Shown here: positions 38,014 through 47,267 of the stretch, in pieces
Layout of the letters: the number at the start of each line of letters is the position of its first letter
How positions within the stretch are numbered: position 1 is the stretch's first letter
Origin: Collinsella aerofaciens
Lineage (GTDB): Bacteria; Actinomycetota; Coriobacteriia; Coriobacteriales; Coriobacteriaceae
Direction of reading: 5' to 3'
DNA length: 64,000 nt
Assembly (NCBI RefSeq): GCF_015558785.1
Contig: NZ_JADMOP010000003.1
Location: forward strand, 123,652-187,651
Program-made: the position numbers and the translations under genes
Notes under the pieces: model-generated
What the model was told of the DNA's origin: nothing
Seen by the model: the letters and a program-made list of their open reading frames with translations, nothing else
Database searches by the model: none

Positions 38014-38814
38014 GTGGGATTTCGCGACGTTAAGCGTTCTAAGAGCGCAAAAGACACGCGTATCATTGCAATCATCAATCAAAAAGGCGGCGTCGGTAAG
38101 TCAACGACGGCTGTAAACCTTGCAGCAGCACTGGGTGAGCAGGGTCGTAAGACACTGATTGTCGATTTTGATCCGCAGGGAAACAGCACCAGTGGATTCG
38201 GAATTGAAAAAGAAGACCTTGATCACTGCATCTATGATGCATTGTTGAATGATGTACCGGCAGAATCGCTTGTTCTTGATACAAATTGTAAAAAGGTATT
38301 CGTTATTCCGGCTACAATTCAACTTGCAGGCGCGGAAATTGAGCTCGTAAGCGCAATTGCTCGTGAAACCCGCCTCAAAGATTTGCTTGAGCCGATTCAG
38401 GACGAGTTTGACTTTATTTTCATTGACTGTCCTCCTTCGCTCGGCCTGCTTACTATCAACGCTTTGACCGCAGCAGACAGCGTTTTGATTCCGATCCAGT
38501 GCGAATATTACGCACTCGAGGGCGTTACGAAGCTGCTTGAGTCAATGAAGATGGTCAAATCACGGCTGAACAAGGGCTTAGACACCTATGGTGTGCTTAT
38601 GACCATGTATGACTCGCGTACTTCACTATCGAATCAGGTTGTTGAGGAGGTTCAATCGTACTTTGGTGATAAGGCGTTTAAGACGCTAATCCCCCGTACG
38701 GTTAAAATCTCCGAAGCTCCGTCTTTTGGAGAACCGGTAATTACCTATGCACCTCAAAATAAGGGTGCAAAAGCATATATGAACCTTGCAAAAGAGGTGA
38801 TCAAGCGTGCCTAG
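38014..38814 (+). CDS. parA: Chromosome partitioning ATPase ParA/Soj
   Basis: 266 residues, GTG start after AGGAGGG. Deviant Walker A NQKGGVGKSTTAVNLAAALG, Walker A' IVDFDPQGN, Walker B FIFIDCPPSLGLLT. It forms the DNA-associated gradient that moves ParB-parS complexes. Overlaps parB by eight bases. Confidence 0.96.
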   Translation: MGFRDVKRSKSAKDTRIIAIINQKGGVGKSTTAVNLAAALGEQGRKTLIVDFDPQGNSTSGFGIEKEDLDHCIYDALLNDVPAESLVLDTNCKKVFVIPATIQLAGAEIELVSAIARETRLKDLLEPIQDEFDFIFIDCPPSLGLLTINALTAADSVLIPIQCEYYALEGVTKLLESMKMVKSRLNKGLDTYGVLMTMYDSRTSLSNQVVEEVQSYFGDKAFKTLIPRTVKISEAPSFGEPVITYAPQNKGAKAYMNLAKEVIKRA

Positions 38815-39712
38815 TGTAAAGAAACGTGGCGGATTGGGACGTGGACTCAATGCCTTGGTCTCAGAGGCCGAGTATGAGACCGGCGGTTCGGCTGCGTCGG
38901 CTTCGAATGCCGCATCTGAAACAAAACTACCTATTGAGGATATCGTTCCCAACCCTAATCAGCCGCGAATTCACTTTAACGAAACTGAACTTCGCGAGTT
39001 GAGCGAGTCAATCCAAAAACATGGCGTTTTGCAGCCGCTTTTGGTTCGCAAGCATGGAAACGGCTATGAGATCATTGCTGGTGAGCGTCGTTACCAAGCT
39101 TCAAAGCTTGCTGGTCTTGAGGAACTGCCTGTCATCATTAAAGATGTTAACGATGAAGAGATGCTGGCTCTTGCTCTTATCGAAAACCTTCAACGTTCAG
39201 ATCTGAATCCCGTCGAAGAGGCTAAGGGCTATCGACAGCTCATCGATGCCAGCGGTATGACCCAGGAGGCATTGTCGAAGGCAGTAAGCAAGTCACGCTC
39301 TGCAATTACAAACTCGCTGCGTCTTCTCGATCTCCCCGAAGTAGTTCAACAGATGATTTTTGAGGATAAACTTACTGCTGGTCATGCACGCGCGATTCTT
39401 GCAGTTCCCTATGAGGATGCTCGAATTCGACTTGCAGAGAAGGTTGTTGCAGAGGGCCTTTCCGTAAGAGCGACAGAAAATCTTGCTCCGTTGTTTTCTG
39501 CCGGAGAGACACCTAAGACGCCGAGGCCTGCAACCCCTCAGTCTTTTAAAAAGGCGGCCCGCGTGCTTCGTCAGGTTTTTAATACCAACGTGCGTGTGAA
39601 GAGCTCGCGTGGAAAGAATAAGATTGAGATTGAGTTTAAAGACGAGGAAGAGCTCTCTCGTATTCTTGGCGAAATGATTCAGTTTGATCAAGGAGGCCAA
39701 GATGAGGAATAG
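38807..39712 (+). CDS. parB: Chromosome partitioning protein ParB/Spo0J
   Basis: 301 residues. The CTP-binding N-terminal domain includes NPNQPRIHF and the arginine patch GERRYQASKLAG. The helix-turn-helix region is MTQEALSKAVSKSRSAITNSLRLLDLP. The C-terminal dimerisation domain is VKSSRGKNKIEIEF. Binds the three parS sites just upstream. Confidence 0.96.
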   Translation: MPSVKKRGGLGRGLNALVSEAEYETGGSAASASNAASETKLPIEDIVPNPNQPRIHFNETELRELSESIQKHGVLQPLLVRKHGNGYEIIAGERRYQASKLAGLEELPVIIKDVNDEEMLALALIENLQRSDLNPVEEAKGYRQLIDASGMTQEALSKAVSKSRSAITNSLRLLDLPEVVQQMIFEDKLTAGHARAILAVPYEDARIRLAEKVVAEGLSVRATENLAPLFSAGETPKTPRPATPQSFKKAARVLRQVFNTNVRVKSSRGKNKIEIEFKDEEELSRILGEMIQFDQGGQDEE

Positions 39713-39956
39713 AATTTTAACTGCGATTGCATTGGCGACGACTGTCGCGGCTGGTGCCTTTGCTGGCTATAAGATCGCGACAGACGATGAACTTCGAGGT
39801 CGTTTGCTTCGTAGTGCGCAAGATATTGTCGATACATCCAAGAAGAAAATGGATGTTATGACAGAAGATGTTGCAATGCGTACTGCTCAGGTAACGAAGA
39901 ATCCCAAGATTAATCAGGGTTGGGTCAGCAACCAATGGGAAAATGTAGGCTATTAG
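39702..39956 (+). CDS. Small membrane protein (YtxH-like), third gene of the par operon
   Basis: 84 residues starting MRNRILTAIALATTVAAGAF. One membrane segment at 4-24, then a charged helical tail ending WVSNQWENVGY. AGGAGG sits inside parB and the gene overlaps the parB stop by 11 bases. No clear family; YtxH-like by architecture only. Coupling to parAB is inferred from overlap. Confidence 0.75.
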   Translation: MRNRILTAIALATTVAAGAFAGYKIATDDELRGRLLRSAQDIVDTSKKKMDVMTEDVAMRTAQVTKNPKINQGWVSNQWENVGY

Positions 39957-39985
39957 GTACCTAACAATTACTTAGCATATTGTGA

Positions 39986-40027
39986 TGGGTCCTTGTCTGA
40001 TTCACGAGACAAGGACCCCTTATTTTG
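39986..40027 (+). terminator. Terminator of the par operon
   Basis: GGTCCTTGTCT GATTCACG AGACAAGGACC followed by CCTTATTTT. Confidence 0.85.
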
Positions 40028-40078
40028 GCCGTAAAAATGGGACCAGTAGCAGCTGATTCAAAATTCAGGTCAATAAAT

Positions 40079-40119
40079 GAAACGACCCCGGTTGCATATC
40101 CTGCAACCGGGGTCGTTCG
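40079..40119 (-). terminator. Terminator of rlmN
   Basis: AACGACCCCGGTTGCA / TGCAACCGGGGTCGTT, a perfect 16-bp stem; on the minus strand it is followed by TCATTTATT. Confidence 0.85.
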
Positions 40120-40120
40120 A

Positions 40121-40136
40121 TGTTTCACATGAAACG
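40121..40136. promoter_or_regulatory. Degenerate parS-like site
   Basis: TGTTTCACATGAAACG, 14/16 match to parS, between the rlmN terminator and the rlmN stop, about 2.2 kb from the exact sites. Confidence 0.5.
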
Positions 40137-40154
40137 TTTTGGGGTGCGACTCCC

Positions 40155-41207
40155 CTATGCGTTCTTCTGAACTTTGAAGCGCTGCTTCAGCTGTCCGCAA
40201 GCGGCGTCAATATCGTTACCACGGGAGTTACGAATCGTTGTCTCGATGCCACGGGACTCAAGGCGACGCTGAAGATCCTCAACCTTATGAATCGGCGACG
40301 GCTTGAGCGGGCTACCCTCGATGTCGTTAAGCTGAATGAGGTTAACGTGGCATAGCGTTCCCTCGCAGAAGTCGCAGAGCGCCTGCATCTCGGAATTCGT
40401 ATCGTTAACGCCTTCGATCATGGCATACTCATAGGTCGGGCGGCGGCCAGTCTTCTCGGTGTAGAGTTGAAGCGCCTCGTGAAGGCGAAGCAGCGTGTAC
40501 TTCTTAACACCGGGCATGAGCTTATTGCGCGTCGACTGAATGGCGGAATGCAGGGAAACGGCAAGCGTGAACTGCTCGGGGATGTCGGCAAATTTGCGAA
40601 TACCGGGAATAACGCCGCTGGTAGAGACGGTGAGGTGACGAGCGCCGATACCGATGCCATCGGGGTCGTTGAGGATTCGCAGCGCCTTGAGAACCTCGTC
40701 GTAGTTGGCAAACGGCTCGCCCTGGCCCATGAAGACAACGCTCGTGGCGCGCTCGCCAAAGTCGTTGGATACATGAAGTACCTGGTCGACGATCTCTTGA
40801 GCGGTCAGAGAGCGCTTGAGGCCGTTGAGACCGGTAGCGCAAAAGGCACAGCCCATGCCACAGCCTGCCTGGGTGGAAACGCAGGCGGAAAGCTTGTTAC
40901 GACGGGGCATGCCGACGGTCTCGACGGAAACGCCGTCGTGGTACTCGAGCAGATACTTGCGAGAGCCATCTTTGGAAACCTGCTTGGTGAGTTCAGTCGG
41001 CGTGTCAAAGGCAAAAGCCTCTTTAAGCTGCTCGCGGAAAGCCTTGGGAAGGTTGGTCATATCGTCAAACGAACAAACGTTCTTCTCAAAGACCCATTCG
41101 ATGAGCTGCTTCGCGCGGAAGGCGGGCTGGCCAAGCTCGGCCACGAGCTCGCGAATATCGTTTTGGCTCAAGTCGCGAATGTCCTGAGATTTAGTCCTGG
41201 GATTCAT
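40155..41207 (-). CDS. rlmN: Dual-specificity 23S rRNA/tRNA adenine-C2 methyltransferase
   Basis: 350 residues, radical-SAM enzyme. Cluster motif CGMGCAFC near residues 115-122, upstream AKQLIEWVF domain, GMGEPFANYDEVLKAL-like segment reading MGQGEPFANYDEV, and C-terminal GRRPTYEYAMIEGVND. The mechanistic C-terminal Cys is probably the one in AACGQL. Methylates A2503 of 23S rRNA and A37 of some tRNAs. Confidence 0.96.
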   Translation of the reverse strand: MNPRTKSQDIRDLSQNDIRELVAELGQPAFRAKQLIEWVFEKNVCSFDDMTNLPKAFREQLKEAFAFDTPTELTKQVSKDGSRKYLLEYHDGVSVETVGMPRRNKLSACVSTQAGCGMGCAFCATGLNGLKRSLTAQEIVDQVLHVSNDFGERATSVVFMGQGEPFANYDEVLKALRILNDPDGIGIGARHLTVSTSGVIPGIRKFADIPEQFTLAVSLHSAIQSTRNKLMPGVKKYTLLRLHEALQLYTEKTGRRPTYEYAMIEGVNDTNSEMQALCDFCEGTLCHVNLIQLNDIEGSPLKPSPIHKVEDLQRRLESRGIETTIRNSRGNDIDAACGQLKQRFKVQKNA

Positions 41208-41292
41208 GGAAGCCTTTCGATTTTGGGGAAACGTAGAGGGTATCGCTACAATATGGTATCAGCTGCAGAAATTATAGAGGAGGAGTCTGCCC

Positions 41293-42258
41293 ATGCCGGG
41301 TAAAAGCCTAGAGAACATGCACGTAGCGGTCTTGGCGGGCGGTCATTCCGCTGAGCGCGAGATCTCGCTCAATTCGGGAAAGAACGTCGTGGTTGCCTTG
41401 AAGGAGGCCGGCTACACTTCGGTGGAGCTGCTCGACACGGCTGCCGATGATTTTATGGTAACCATGGCGACCGGCGGCTTTGACGTGGCGTTTATCGCCA
41501 TGCACGGTGCCGGCGGCGAGGATGGCGCCATGCAAGGCGCCATGGAGACCCTGGGTATCCCCTACACGGCTTCGGGCGTGCTTGCCAGCGCCTGCGGTGC
41601 CGACAAGGAGGTCTCTAAGCTCCTGTACGCCAAGGCGGGCATTCCCATTGCCCCCGGCCTTGCGCTCGAGGTGGGCGATGAAGTCGATATCGATCATATC
41701 GTCGAGGTTTGTGGCGAGCGCTGCTTTGTGAAGCCGGCCGTCAACGGTTCCAGCTATGGCATTTCCCTGGTCCATGAGCCCTCCGAGCTGCCCGCGGCAA
41801 TCGCCAAGGCGTTTGAGTACGGCGACAAAGTGCTGGTCGAGAAGTGCATCGAGGGTACCGAGATCACCGTCGGCGTATACGGCGAAGATGACGTGCGCGC
41901 TCTGCCGATTGTCGAGATTCGTAAGCCCGAGGACTGCGAGTTCTACGATCTGGACGTGAAGTATGTCGACCCTACGGACATCCATCGCATTCCGGCGCAG
42001 ATTTCACCCGAGAATTACGCTCGTGCCCAGGAGCTTGCCTGTGCTGCTCACAAGGCCCTCGGTTGCCTGGGTATCTCGCGCAGCGACTTTATCGTGAGTG
42101 AGGACGGCCCCGTTATCCTCGAGACCAATACCATTCCCGGCATGACCGATACGTCGCTGTATCCGGACGAGATCCGCCACACCGACGACATGACGTTCCC
42201 GCAGGTCTGTGACAGCCTGATTCGTATGGGCCTTCGTCGAGCGGGCATTGCATGCTAA
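41293..42258 (+). CDS. ddl: D-alanine-D-alanine ligase
   Basis: 321 residues, ATP-grasp. N-terminal VAVLAGGHSAEREISLNSG, loop KPAVNGSSYGISLV, EKCIEGTEITVGVYG, and GCLGISRSDFIV/LETNTIPGMTDTSL. Makes the peptidoglycan D-Ala-D-Ala dipeptide. No VanA-type signature. Overlaps the downstream helicase gene by seven bases. Confidence 0.95.
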   Translation: MPGKSLENMHVAVLAGGHSAEREISLNSGKNVVVALKEAGYTSVELLDTAADDFMVTMATGGFDVAFIAMHGAGGEDGAMQGAMETLGIPYTASGVLASACGADKEVSKLLYAKAGIPIAPGLALEVGDEVDIDHIVEVCGERCFVKPAVNGSSYGISLVHEPSELPAAIAKAFEYGDKVLVEKCIEGTEITVGVYGEDDVRALPIVEIRKPEDCEFYDLDVKYVDPTDIHRIPAQISPENYARAQELACAAHKALGCLGISRSDFIVSEDGPVILETNTIPGMTDTSLYPDEIRHTDDMTFPQVCDSLIRMGLRRAGIAC

Positions 42259-45146
42259 TCGAGGACGCGGTTTCGTCAGGAACGCCGCAGTTTGTCATCG
42301 ACTCCTATGCCACGCTTGCCGAACGCGCCAAAACGCAGTCCTTCGGCCTTATCGAGGAAGATGTGATTGTCCTCGATACCGAGACCACAGGTCTTTCGGT
42401 GCAGGACAATGAGCTGATCGAGATCTCGGCGGCCCGTCTTTCGGGCCGCGAGGTCGTCGACCGCTTCGATACCTTCGTGCATCCCAAGCAGCTGATTCCC
42501 GCCGAGATCACCGAGCTCACGAGCATTGCAAATGCCGATGTGGCAGATGCCCCGTCGGCCGTTGAGGCCGTAGCCGCTCTCGCCGATTTTGTCGGTGGTT
42601 GCCCGGTAATCGCACATAACGCCACGTTCGACCGCTCGTTTATCGAGTCGGTCAAAGGCGGCGTCAACGTGAGCGATATCTGGATCGATTCGCTGGCGCT
42701 GTCGCGCATCGCGCTTCCGCGCCTGGCATCGCACAAGTTGTCTTTTATGGCCGATCTGTTTGGCTGTGACTCGGTATCACACCGTGCCAATGCCGACGTC
42801 GACGCCCTGTGTGGCGTATGGCGCGTGTTGCTCGTGGCGCTTACCGACTTGCCTCAGGGCCTCATGGCGCGCCTAGCCGACATGCATCCGGATGTGCCTT
42901 GGTCCTATCGTCCTATCTTCTCATTCTTGGCAGGGCAGAACCCTGGTTCTATCTTCTCTCTCAGCGCCGCTCGTGCTGACGTTCTCAAGGCCGATCGCGC
43001 CGACGATCGGGTGGACGCCGACGAACTGCCGGTCCTCAAGATGCCGAGTCGTGAGGAGATTGAGGCAGACTATGCGCTAGGTGGCCTGGTCAATCGCATG
43101 TATCCCACCTACGAGCCGCGTGATGAGCAGATCGCGATGGCGCTCGAGGTCCGCGATGCGCTGGTCACGGGCACTCATCGTGTAATTGAGGCGGGCACGG
43201 GCGTCGGCAAATCGATGGCCTATCTGGTGCCTTTTGCCGAGGCAGCGCGCCGTAACAACATCACGGTTGGTATTGCGACCAAATCGAACAATCTTGCCGA
43301 CCAGCTCATGTACCATGAGCTGCCAAAACTTGCCGAGCAACTGGACGGTGGTCTGTCATTTTGCGCTCTCAAGGGGTATGACCACTATCCATGCCTGCGC
43401 AAGCTTGAGCGCATGAGCCGCGGCCAGGTCGAGATTACCACCAAGCGCGATCCGGCGGACACGCTCACGGCGGTCGCGGTCATTATGGCGTACGTCTGCC
43501 AATCAGCCGATGGCGACCTTGACTCGCTCGGCATTCGGTGGCGCAGCGTCAACCGCCCCGACTTTACGACGGCCTCGCGCGAGTGTGCTCGTCGCCTCTG
43601 CCCGTTTTTCCCTGATAAATGTTTGGTCCACGGCGCTCGCCGTCGTGCAGCGCATGCCGACGTGGTGGTCACCAACCATTCCCTGCTGTTCCGCAATGTC
43701 GCGGCCGAGGGCAGGATTTTACCTCCGATTCGTCATTGGGTAATCGACGAGGCCCATTCCATCGAGCGCGAGGCGCGCCGTCAGTGGGCGCGCGTGGTGT
43801 CGGCGGACGAATCACGCGTTCTGTTTGAGCGCCTGGGTGGCTCGAGCACCGGTGCGCTAAGCCAGGTCTCCCGTGATTTGGCAACCTCCGAGGGCTCTAC
43901 GCTCTATCTGGGCCTTACTGCCAAGGCGACGTCGACGGTTGCGCGCGCGAGCATGGCAATCGCCGACGTGTTCGATGGCGTTCGCGAGCTCGGCCGCCGT
44001 GCCCGTGGGGGTTATGACAATGCCAATCTATGGATTGGCCCCGAGCTGCGCGAATCTGACGACTGGCATGATTTCTTACAGTCGGCCTACGCTGCCATCG
44101 ACGTATTGGAACAGGCTGACAAGAGCGTCGACGCGCTGGTGCAAGCCGTCGCCGCCGACAAGCCCGAGGTTGTTGTCGACCTGGGTGATATCTCGCGCCG
44201 CCTGCACGAGCTGGCCGAGAACCTCAAACTCATCATTGATGGCACCGATGAACACTACGTGTATTCGCTGCAGGTCAATCGCAGGCTGCGTGCCGGCGGA
44301 GAGTCAATGACCGCAGAGCGCATCGACATTGGCGAGGCCTTGGCAACCGAGTGGCTGCCCGAGGTTCACACGGCTATCTTTGCCTCGGCGACCATGACGG
44401 TGTCCAAAAGCTTCGAACACTTTAACCACGCGGTCGGCCTCGATCGCATCGGCGCTTCAACATCCTCATCGCTGCACTTGGACTCGAGCTACGACTTCGA
44501 TTCGAACATGGCTGTAGTCGTTGCGGGCGATATCCCCGATCCGCGCGATCGCGAGAGCTATCTTACGGCGCTCGAGCGCGTGCTGGTCGACGCCCATCTT
44601 GCCATGGGCGGATCGGTGCTCACACTGTTCACCAATCGGCGCGACATGGAAGACCTGTACGCCCGCGTTGAGCCCAAGATGGCCCGTGCGGGTCTGGAGC
44701 TCAACTGCCAGCAGCGCAACTCATCTCCTCGTCGCCTGCGCGATCGGTTTATCAACGAGCCGACTTCATCGCTTTTTGCGCTTAAGGCCTTCTGGGAGGG
44801 GTTCGACGCCAGCGGCGAGACGCTGCGCTGCGTCATCATTCCCAAGCTGCCGTTCTCGAGTCCCACGGACCCGCTCTCGTGCGAGCGCAACCTGCGCGAA
44901 GACCGCGCTTGGGCGCGCTATTCGCTGCCCGAGGCGGTGCTCGAGGTCAAGCAGGCGGCCGGCCGCCTTATCCGCTCGTCGACCGATTGCGGCGTGCTGA
45001 TTCTGGCCGACCCGCGCCTGGTGACGAAGGGCTACGGAAAGAAGTTCTTAACGTCGCTGCCCACGAGCTCCTACCAGCGCATCGAATCGGCGCAGATCGG
45101 GCACTATCTGCAACTGTGGCGCGCACGCCACGAGCGGCGGCGCTAA
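42252..45146 (+). CDS. dinG: DinG-type helicase with N-terminal DEDD exonuclease domain
   Basis: 964 residues. Residues ~35-200 are a DnaQ-like 3'-5' exonuclease (VLDTETTGLSVQDNELIEIS, PVIAHNATFDRSF, SHRANADVDAL). The remainder is an XPD/DinG superfamily-2 helicase: Walker A EAGTGVGKSMAYL, DEAH box VIDEAHSIE, and motif VI region VKQAAGRLIRS. Cysteines in CLRKL and in ECARRLCPFFPDKC are spaced like the iron-sulfur cluster ligands of XPD-family helicases. Ends overlapping the convergent WYL gene by four bases. Confidence 0.92.
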   Translation: MLIEDAVSSGTPQFVIDSYATLAERAKTQSFGLIEEDVIVLDTETTGLSVQDNELIEISAARLSGREVVDRFDTFVHPKQLIPAEITELTSIANADVADAPSAVEAVAALADFVGGCPVIAHNATFDRSFIESVKGGVNVSDIWIDSLALSRIALPRLASHKLSFMADLFGCDSVSHRANADVDALCGVWRVLLVALTDLPQGLMARLADMHPDVPWSYRPIFSFLAGQNPGSIFSLSAARADVLKADRADDRVDADELPVLKMPSREEIEADYALGGLVNRMYPTYEPRDEQIAMALEVRDALVTGTHRVIEAGTGVGKSMAYLVPFAEAARRNNITVGIATKSNNLADQLMYHELPKLAEQLDGGLSFCALKGYDHYPCLRKLERMSRGQVEITTKRDPADTLTAVAVIMAYVCQSADGDLDSLGIRWRSVNRPDFTTASRECARRLCPFFPDKCLVHGARRRAAHADVVVTNHSLLFRNVAAEGRILPPIRHWVIDEAHSIEREARRQWARVVSADESRVLFERLGGSSTGALSQVSRDLATSEGSTLYLGLTAKATSTVARASMAIADVFDGVRELGRRARGGYDNANLWIGPELRESDDWHDFLQSAYAAIDVLEQADKSVDALVQAVAADKPEVVVDLGDISRRLHELAENLKLIIDGTDEHYVYSLQVNRRLRAGGESMTAERIDIGEALATEWLPEVHTAIFASATMTVSKSFEHFNHAVGLDRIGASTSSSLHLDSSYDFDSNMAVVVAGDIPDPRDRESYLTALERVLVDAHLAMGGSVLTLFTNRRDMEDLYARVEPKMARAGLELNCQQRNSSPRRLRDRFINEPTSSLFALKAFWEGFDASGETLRCVIIPKLPFSSPTDPLSCERNLREDRAWARYSLPEAVLEVKQAAGRLIRSSTDCGVLILADPRLVTKGYGKKFLTSLPTSSYQRIESAQIGHYLQLWRARHERRR

Positions 45147-46060
45147 AGCGGACAGACGAGGGTTTTTGCCATATCGCACAGGCGCTTTGACAGGGCGGGG
45201 TCATCCAAGATGCGGATGGCTCCGCCCGCTGCGATTACCTGGCTCAGTAGCCAACGCTCGGAGCCGTAATGCACAGTTACCGTTGCCATGTCTGCCCCGC
45301 CGCGCTCGATTAGGGTGATGCCGGCCCAGTCCAGATGCTCCGCCATATCGAATGGCATCAAGAGCTTTGCGCTGCGCTGCGTCCGGGCAAGGGAATCGTG
45401 GAGGGATGCGACGTCCGGTGTGTGAGGCACGACGGAGTCTTCCGTCAAGGCGAGTCCCTCGATTTTATCCATGCGATAGGTGCGCTGCTCATCGACTGTG
45501 ATGTCCCAGGCAATCAGGTATGTTTGGTCGCCGTTTGCCGTAATGCGCAAGGGGTCGACCAGACGCTCGCGTGGCCGTGCATCGTCCATCGAGCGATATG
45601 AGATGCGGCAGCGAACGCCGTCCTGAATGGCACAGCTCAGCTGCTGCCAGTGCGACCCGTGGTTGACGGTGTCAAAGACGCGCTGGTTATAGCCGAGCTC
45701 TTCGGGTAGAAGGGCGTGTCGAATCCGAGCTGCCGTCTGCGGCTCGATCCCCAACGATTCAAGTTCGTGGTTGAGCACAGCGCCCTCGGCTGCACTCAAG
45801 CGCAACGGTAGCACACGCCCGGCGTCACCAGTGAGGACCACACGCTCGCCGTGGCATTCGCAGATGATGCGCGCACCAGATTCTCGGTCCGCGAGCGTCG
45901 AGACGATCTCGAGAATCTCGTCGAGCGATACTCCCGTGATGTCAAAGCGGCCGCAAATCTCGGTTCGTGTCATGCCGCTCTCGCCGGCGGCGTAGAGGGC
46001 CTCCATGATGTCGATGGCGCGCGAGAGTCTCTGCTCGCTGGTGAGTTTACGCACGGGCAT
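45143..46060 (-). CDS. WYL-domain transcriptional regulator (PafC-like)
   Basis: 305 residues. N-terminal winged helix (LTSEQRLSRAIDIMEAL ... MTRTEICGRFDIT) and a WYL region (RCRISYRSMDDARPRERLVD; DQTYLIAWDITVDEQRTYRMDKIEGL). Forms a pair with the overlapping upstream WYL gene, like PafB-PafC, which in mycobacteria activate DNA-damage genes. The start chosen has AAAGGA about 13 bases upstream; an ATG seven codons earlier is possible. Confidence 0.88.
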   Translation of the reverse strand: MPVRKLTSEQRLSRAIDIMEALYAAGESGMTRTEICGRFDITGVSLDEILEIVSTLADRESGARIICECHGERVVLTGDAGRVLPLRLSAAEGAVLNHELESLGIEPQTAARIRHALLPEELGYNQRVFDTVNHGSHWQQLSCAIQDGVRCRISYRSMDDARPRERLVDPLRITANGDQTYLIAWDITVDEQRTYRMDKIEGLALTEDSVVPHTPDVASLHDSLARTQRSAKLLMPFDMAEHLDWAGITLIERGGADMATVTVHYGSERWLLSQVIAAGGAIRILDDPALSKRLCDMAKTLVCPL

Positions 46061-47069
46061 ACTCGTGCACCGTCCTTTCAATGAGGTGGTTCCATGCCTG
46101 CTTGAGCGATTTGGGGGCCATGGGCCTCATGCCGTCCATGGCGTGGGCCATGCAAAATGAGGCGGCGGCTTCAAGGTCGCGCACGTCAACGGTCCAGATC
46201 CATCCCGCATCGGTGTGTGTGAGCTCACCTCGCCCGCGCGTGAGGCCGTTGATCATATCGATCTGCGTCTGAGGGGCGAACGAGAACGTGGCTGCAACGG
46301 GCGGTCGGTCGGCGAAATCGAATTCAAAGAACAGATAGTCGTTGAGATTGAAGTCCGCAGGGATGGCGTAGGCCTTCGAAGGACGCCATGCGCGAACGAT
46401 ACGGTCGCAGCGGAATGTCCTGATGTCGTCGGTGACATTGTCGAGGCCGCAGAAGTACGCCACGCCCTCGCGTTCGAACATGCCGTAGACACAGACGGTA
46501 CGTTCTTTCTGCTCGCCGCGTCCGTTCTGATATAAAAATCGCAGCGCGCATCGCTCGGCAAAGGCGCTCCATACCGCATCGACGGTGGGAGAGCGGCGGA
46601 TCGGTACTTCGTCCACCGTCGTCCTGCCGGTGAGGTAGGCAATTTTGGAGCGAATATCGGCAAGCGGCGCAGCAAAGATGGAAGAGCCGGCCGCTAGCGT
46701 CTGGTCGATGGCGTTGAGTAGGATATCGGCGTCGTCTGCGGTGATGAGGCCGCCTGCAGCAAACGTGTGCTCGCGGTCGATTGTCCACGAGCTTTCCTCG
46801 GTCTCCTGCGCACCGGCGGGGCGAACCTCCTTGATTAAGATGCCACGCTCGAGCAGTTTGTCACGATCGCGCCGAAACTTGCGCTTATCCGAGTCGATAT
46901 TGCCCGAGCCATATCCCAGGTCAGAATCCAAGACGATCTGCTCGGTCGTCAGCGGTTCGGGGGAGCTGTTGAGCACAAAGAAAAGATTGAGGATGCGCTG
47001 AGCCGTTTTATCGAAACCGGGCTCCGAATTCCCCTTTTTAATTGTCGCGGTCGCGTCGCTTGCCGTCAT
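46047..47069 (-). CDS. WYL-domain transcriptional regulator (PafB-like)
   Basis: 340 residues. N-terminal winged helix at ~20-85 (QRILNLFFVLNSSPEPLTTEQI ... KRKFRRDRDKLLERGI, in parts). WYL region near 170-230: ALRFLYQNGRGEQKERTV, FEREGVAYFCGLD, RTFRCDRIVRAW. First gene of the pair; its 3' end overlaps the next start. Divergent from the large M28-like gene. Confidence 0.88.
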   Translation of the reverse strand: MTASDATATIKKGNSEPGFDKTAQRILNLFFVLNSSPEPLTTEQIVLDSDLGYGSGNIDSDKRKFRRDRDKLLERGILIKEVRPAGAQETEESSWTIDREHTFAAGGLITADDADILLNAIDQTLAAGSSIFAAPLADIRSKIAYLTGRTTVDEVPIRRSPTVDAVWSAFAERCALRFLYQNGRGEQKERTVCVYGMFEREGVAYFCGLDNVTDDIRTFRCDRIVRAWRPSKAYAIPADFNLNDYLFFEFDFADRPPVAATFSFAPQTQIDMINGLTRGRGELTHTDAGWIWTVDVRDLEAAASFCMAHAMDGMRPMAPKSLKQAWNHLIERTVHEYARA

Positions 47070-47267
47070 AGAGTCCTCGCATGAGAAGGTGGTTTGCTGC
47101 CATGATTTTAGTCCGATATGGAGATTAGGCTATATCCTTGTCCGCTCGAGGCGTTAAGATGGCCCGAATTCGGTCGTTTGCGCTCGCTCGGGGTATACTT
47201 TCGACTATATACGGTTCTAATGTGCATGCATTGGGCCTATTTGTCGGATTATGGATGTGGAGCGCAC

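Noticed and set aside
41740..41770. Possible vancomycin-type D-Ala-D-Lac ligase
   Set aside because: Loop and context match housekeeping Ddl, with no vanH or vanX neighbours.
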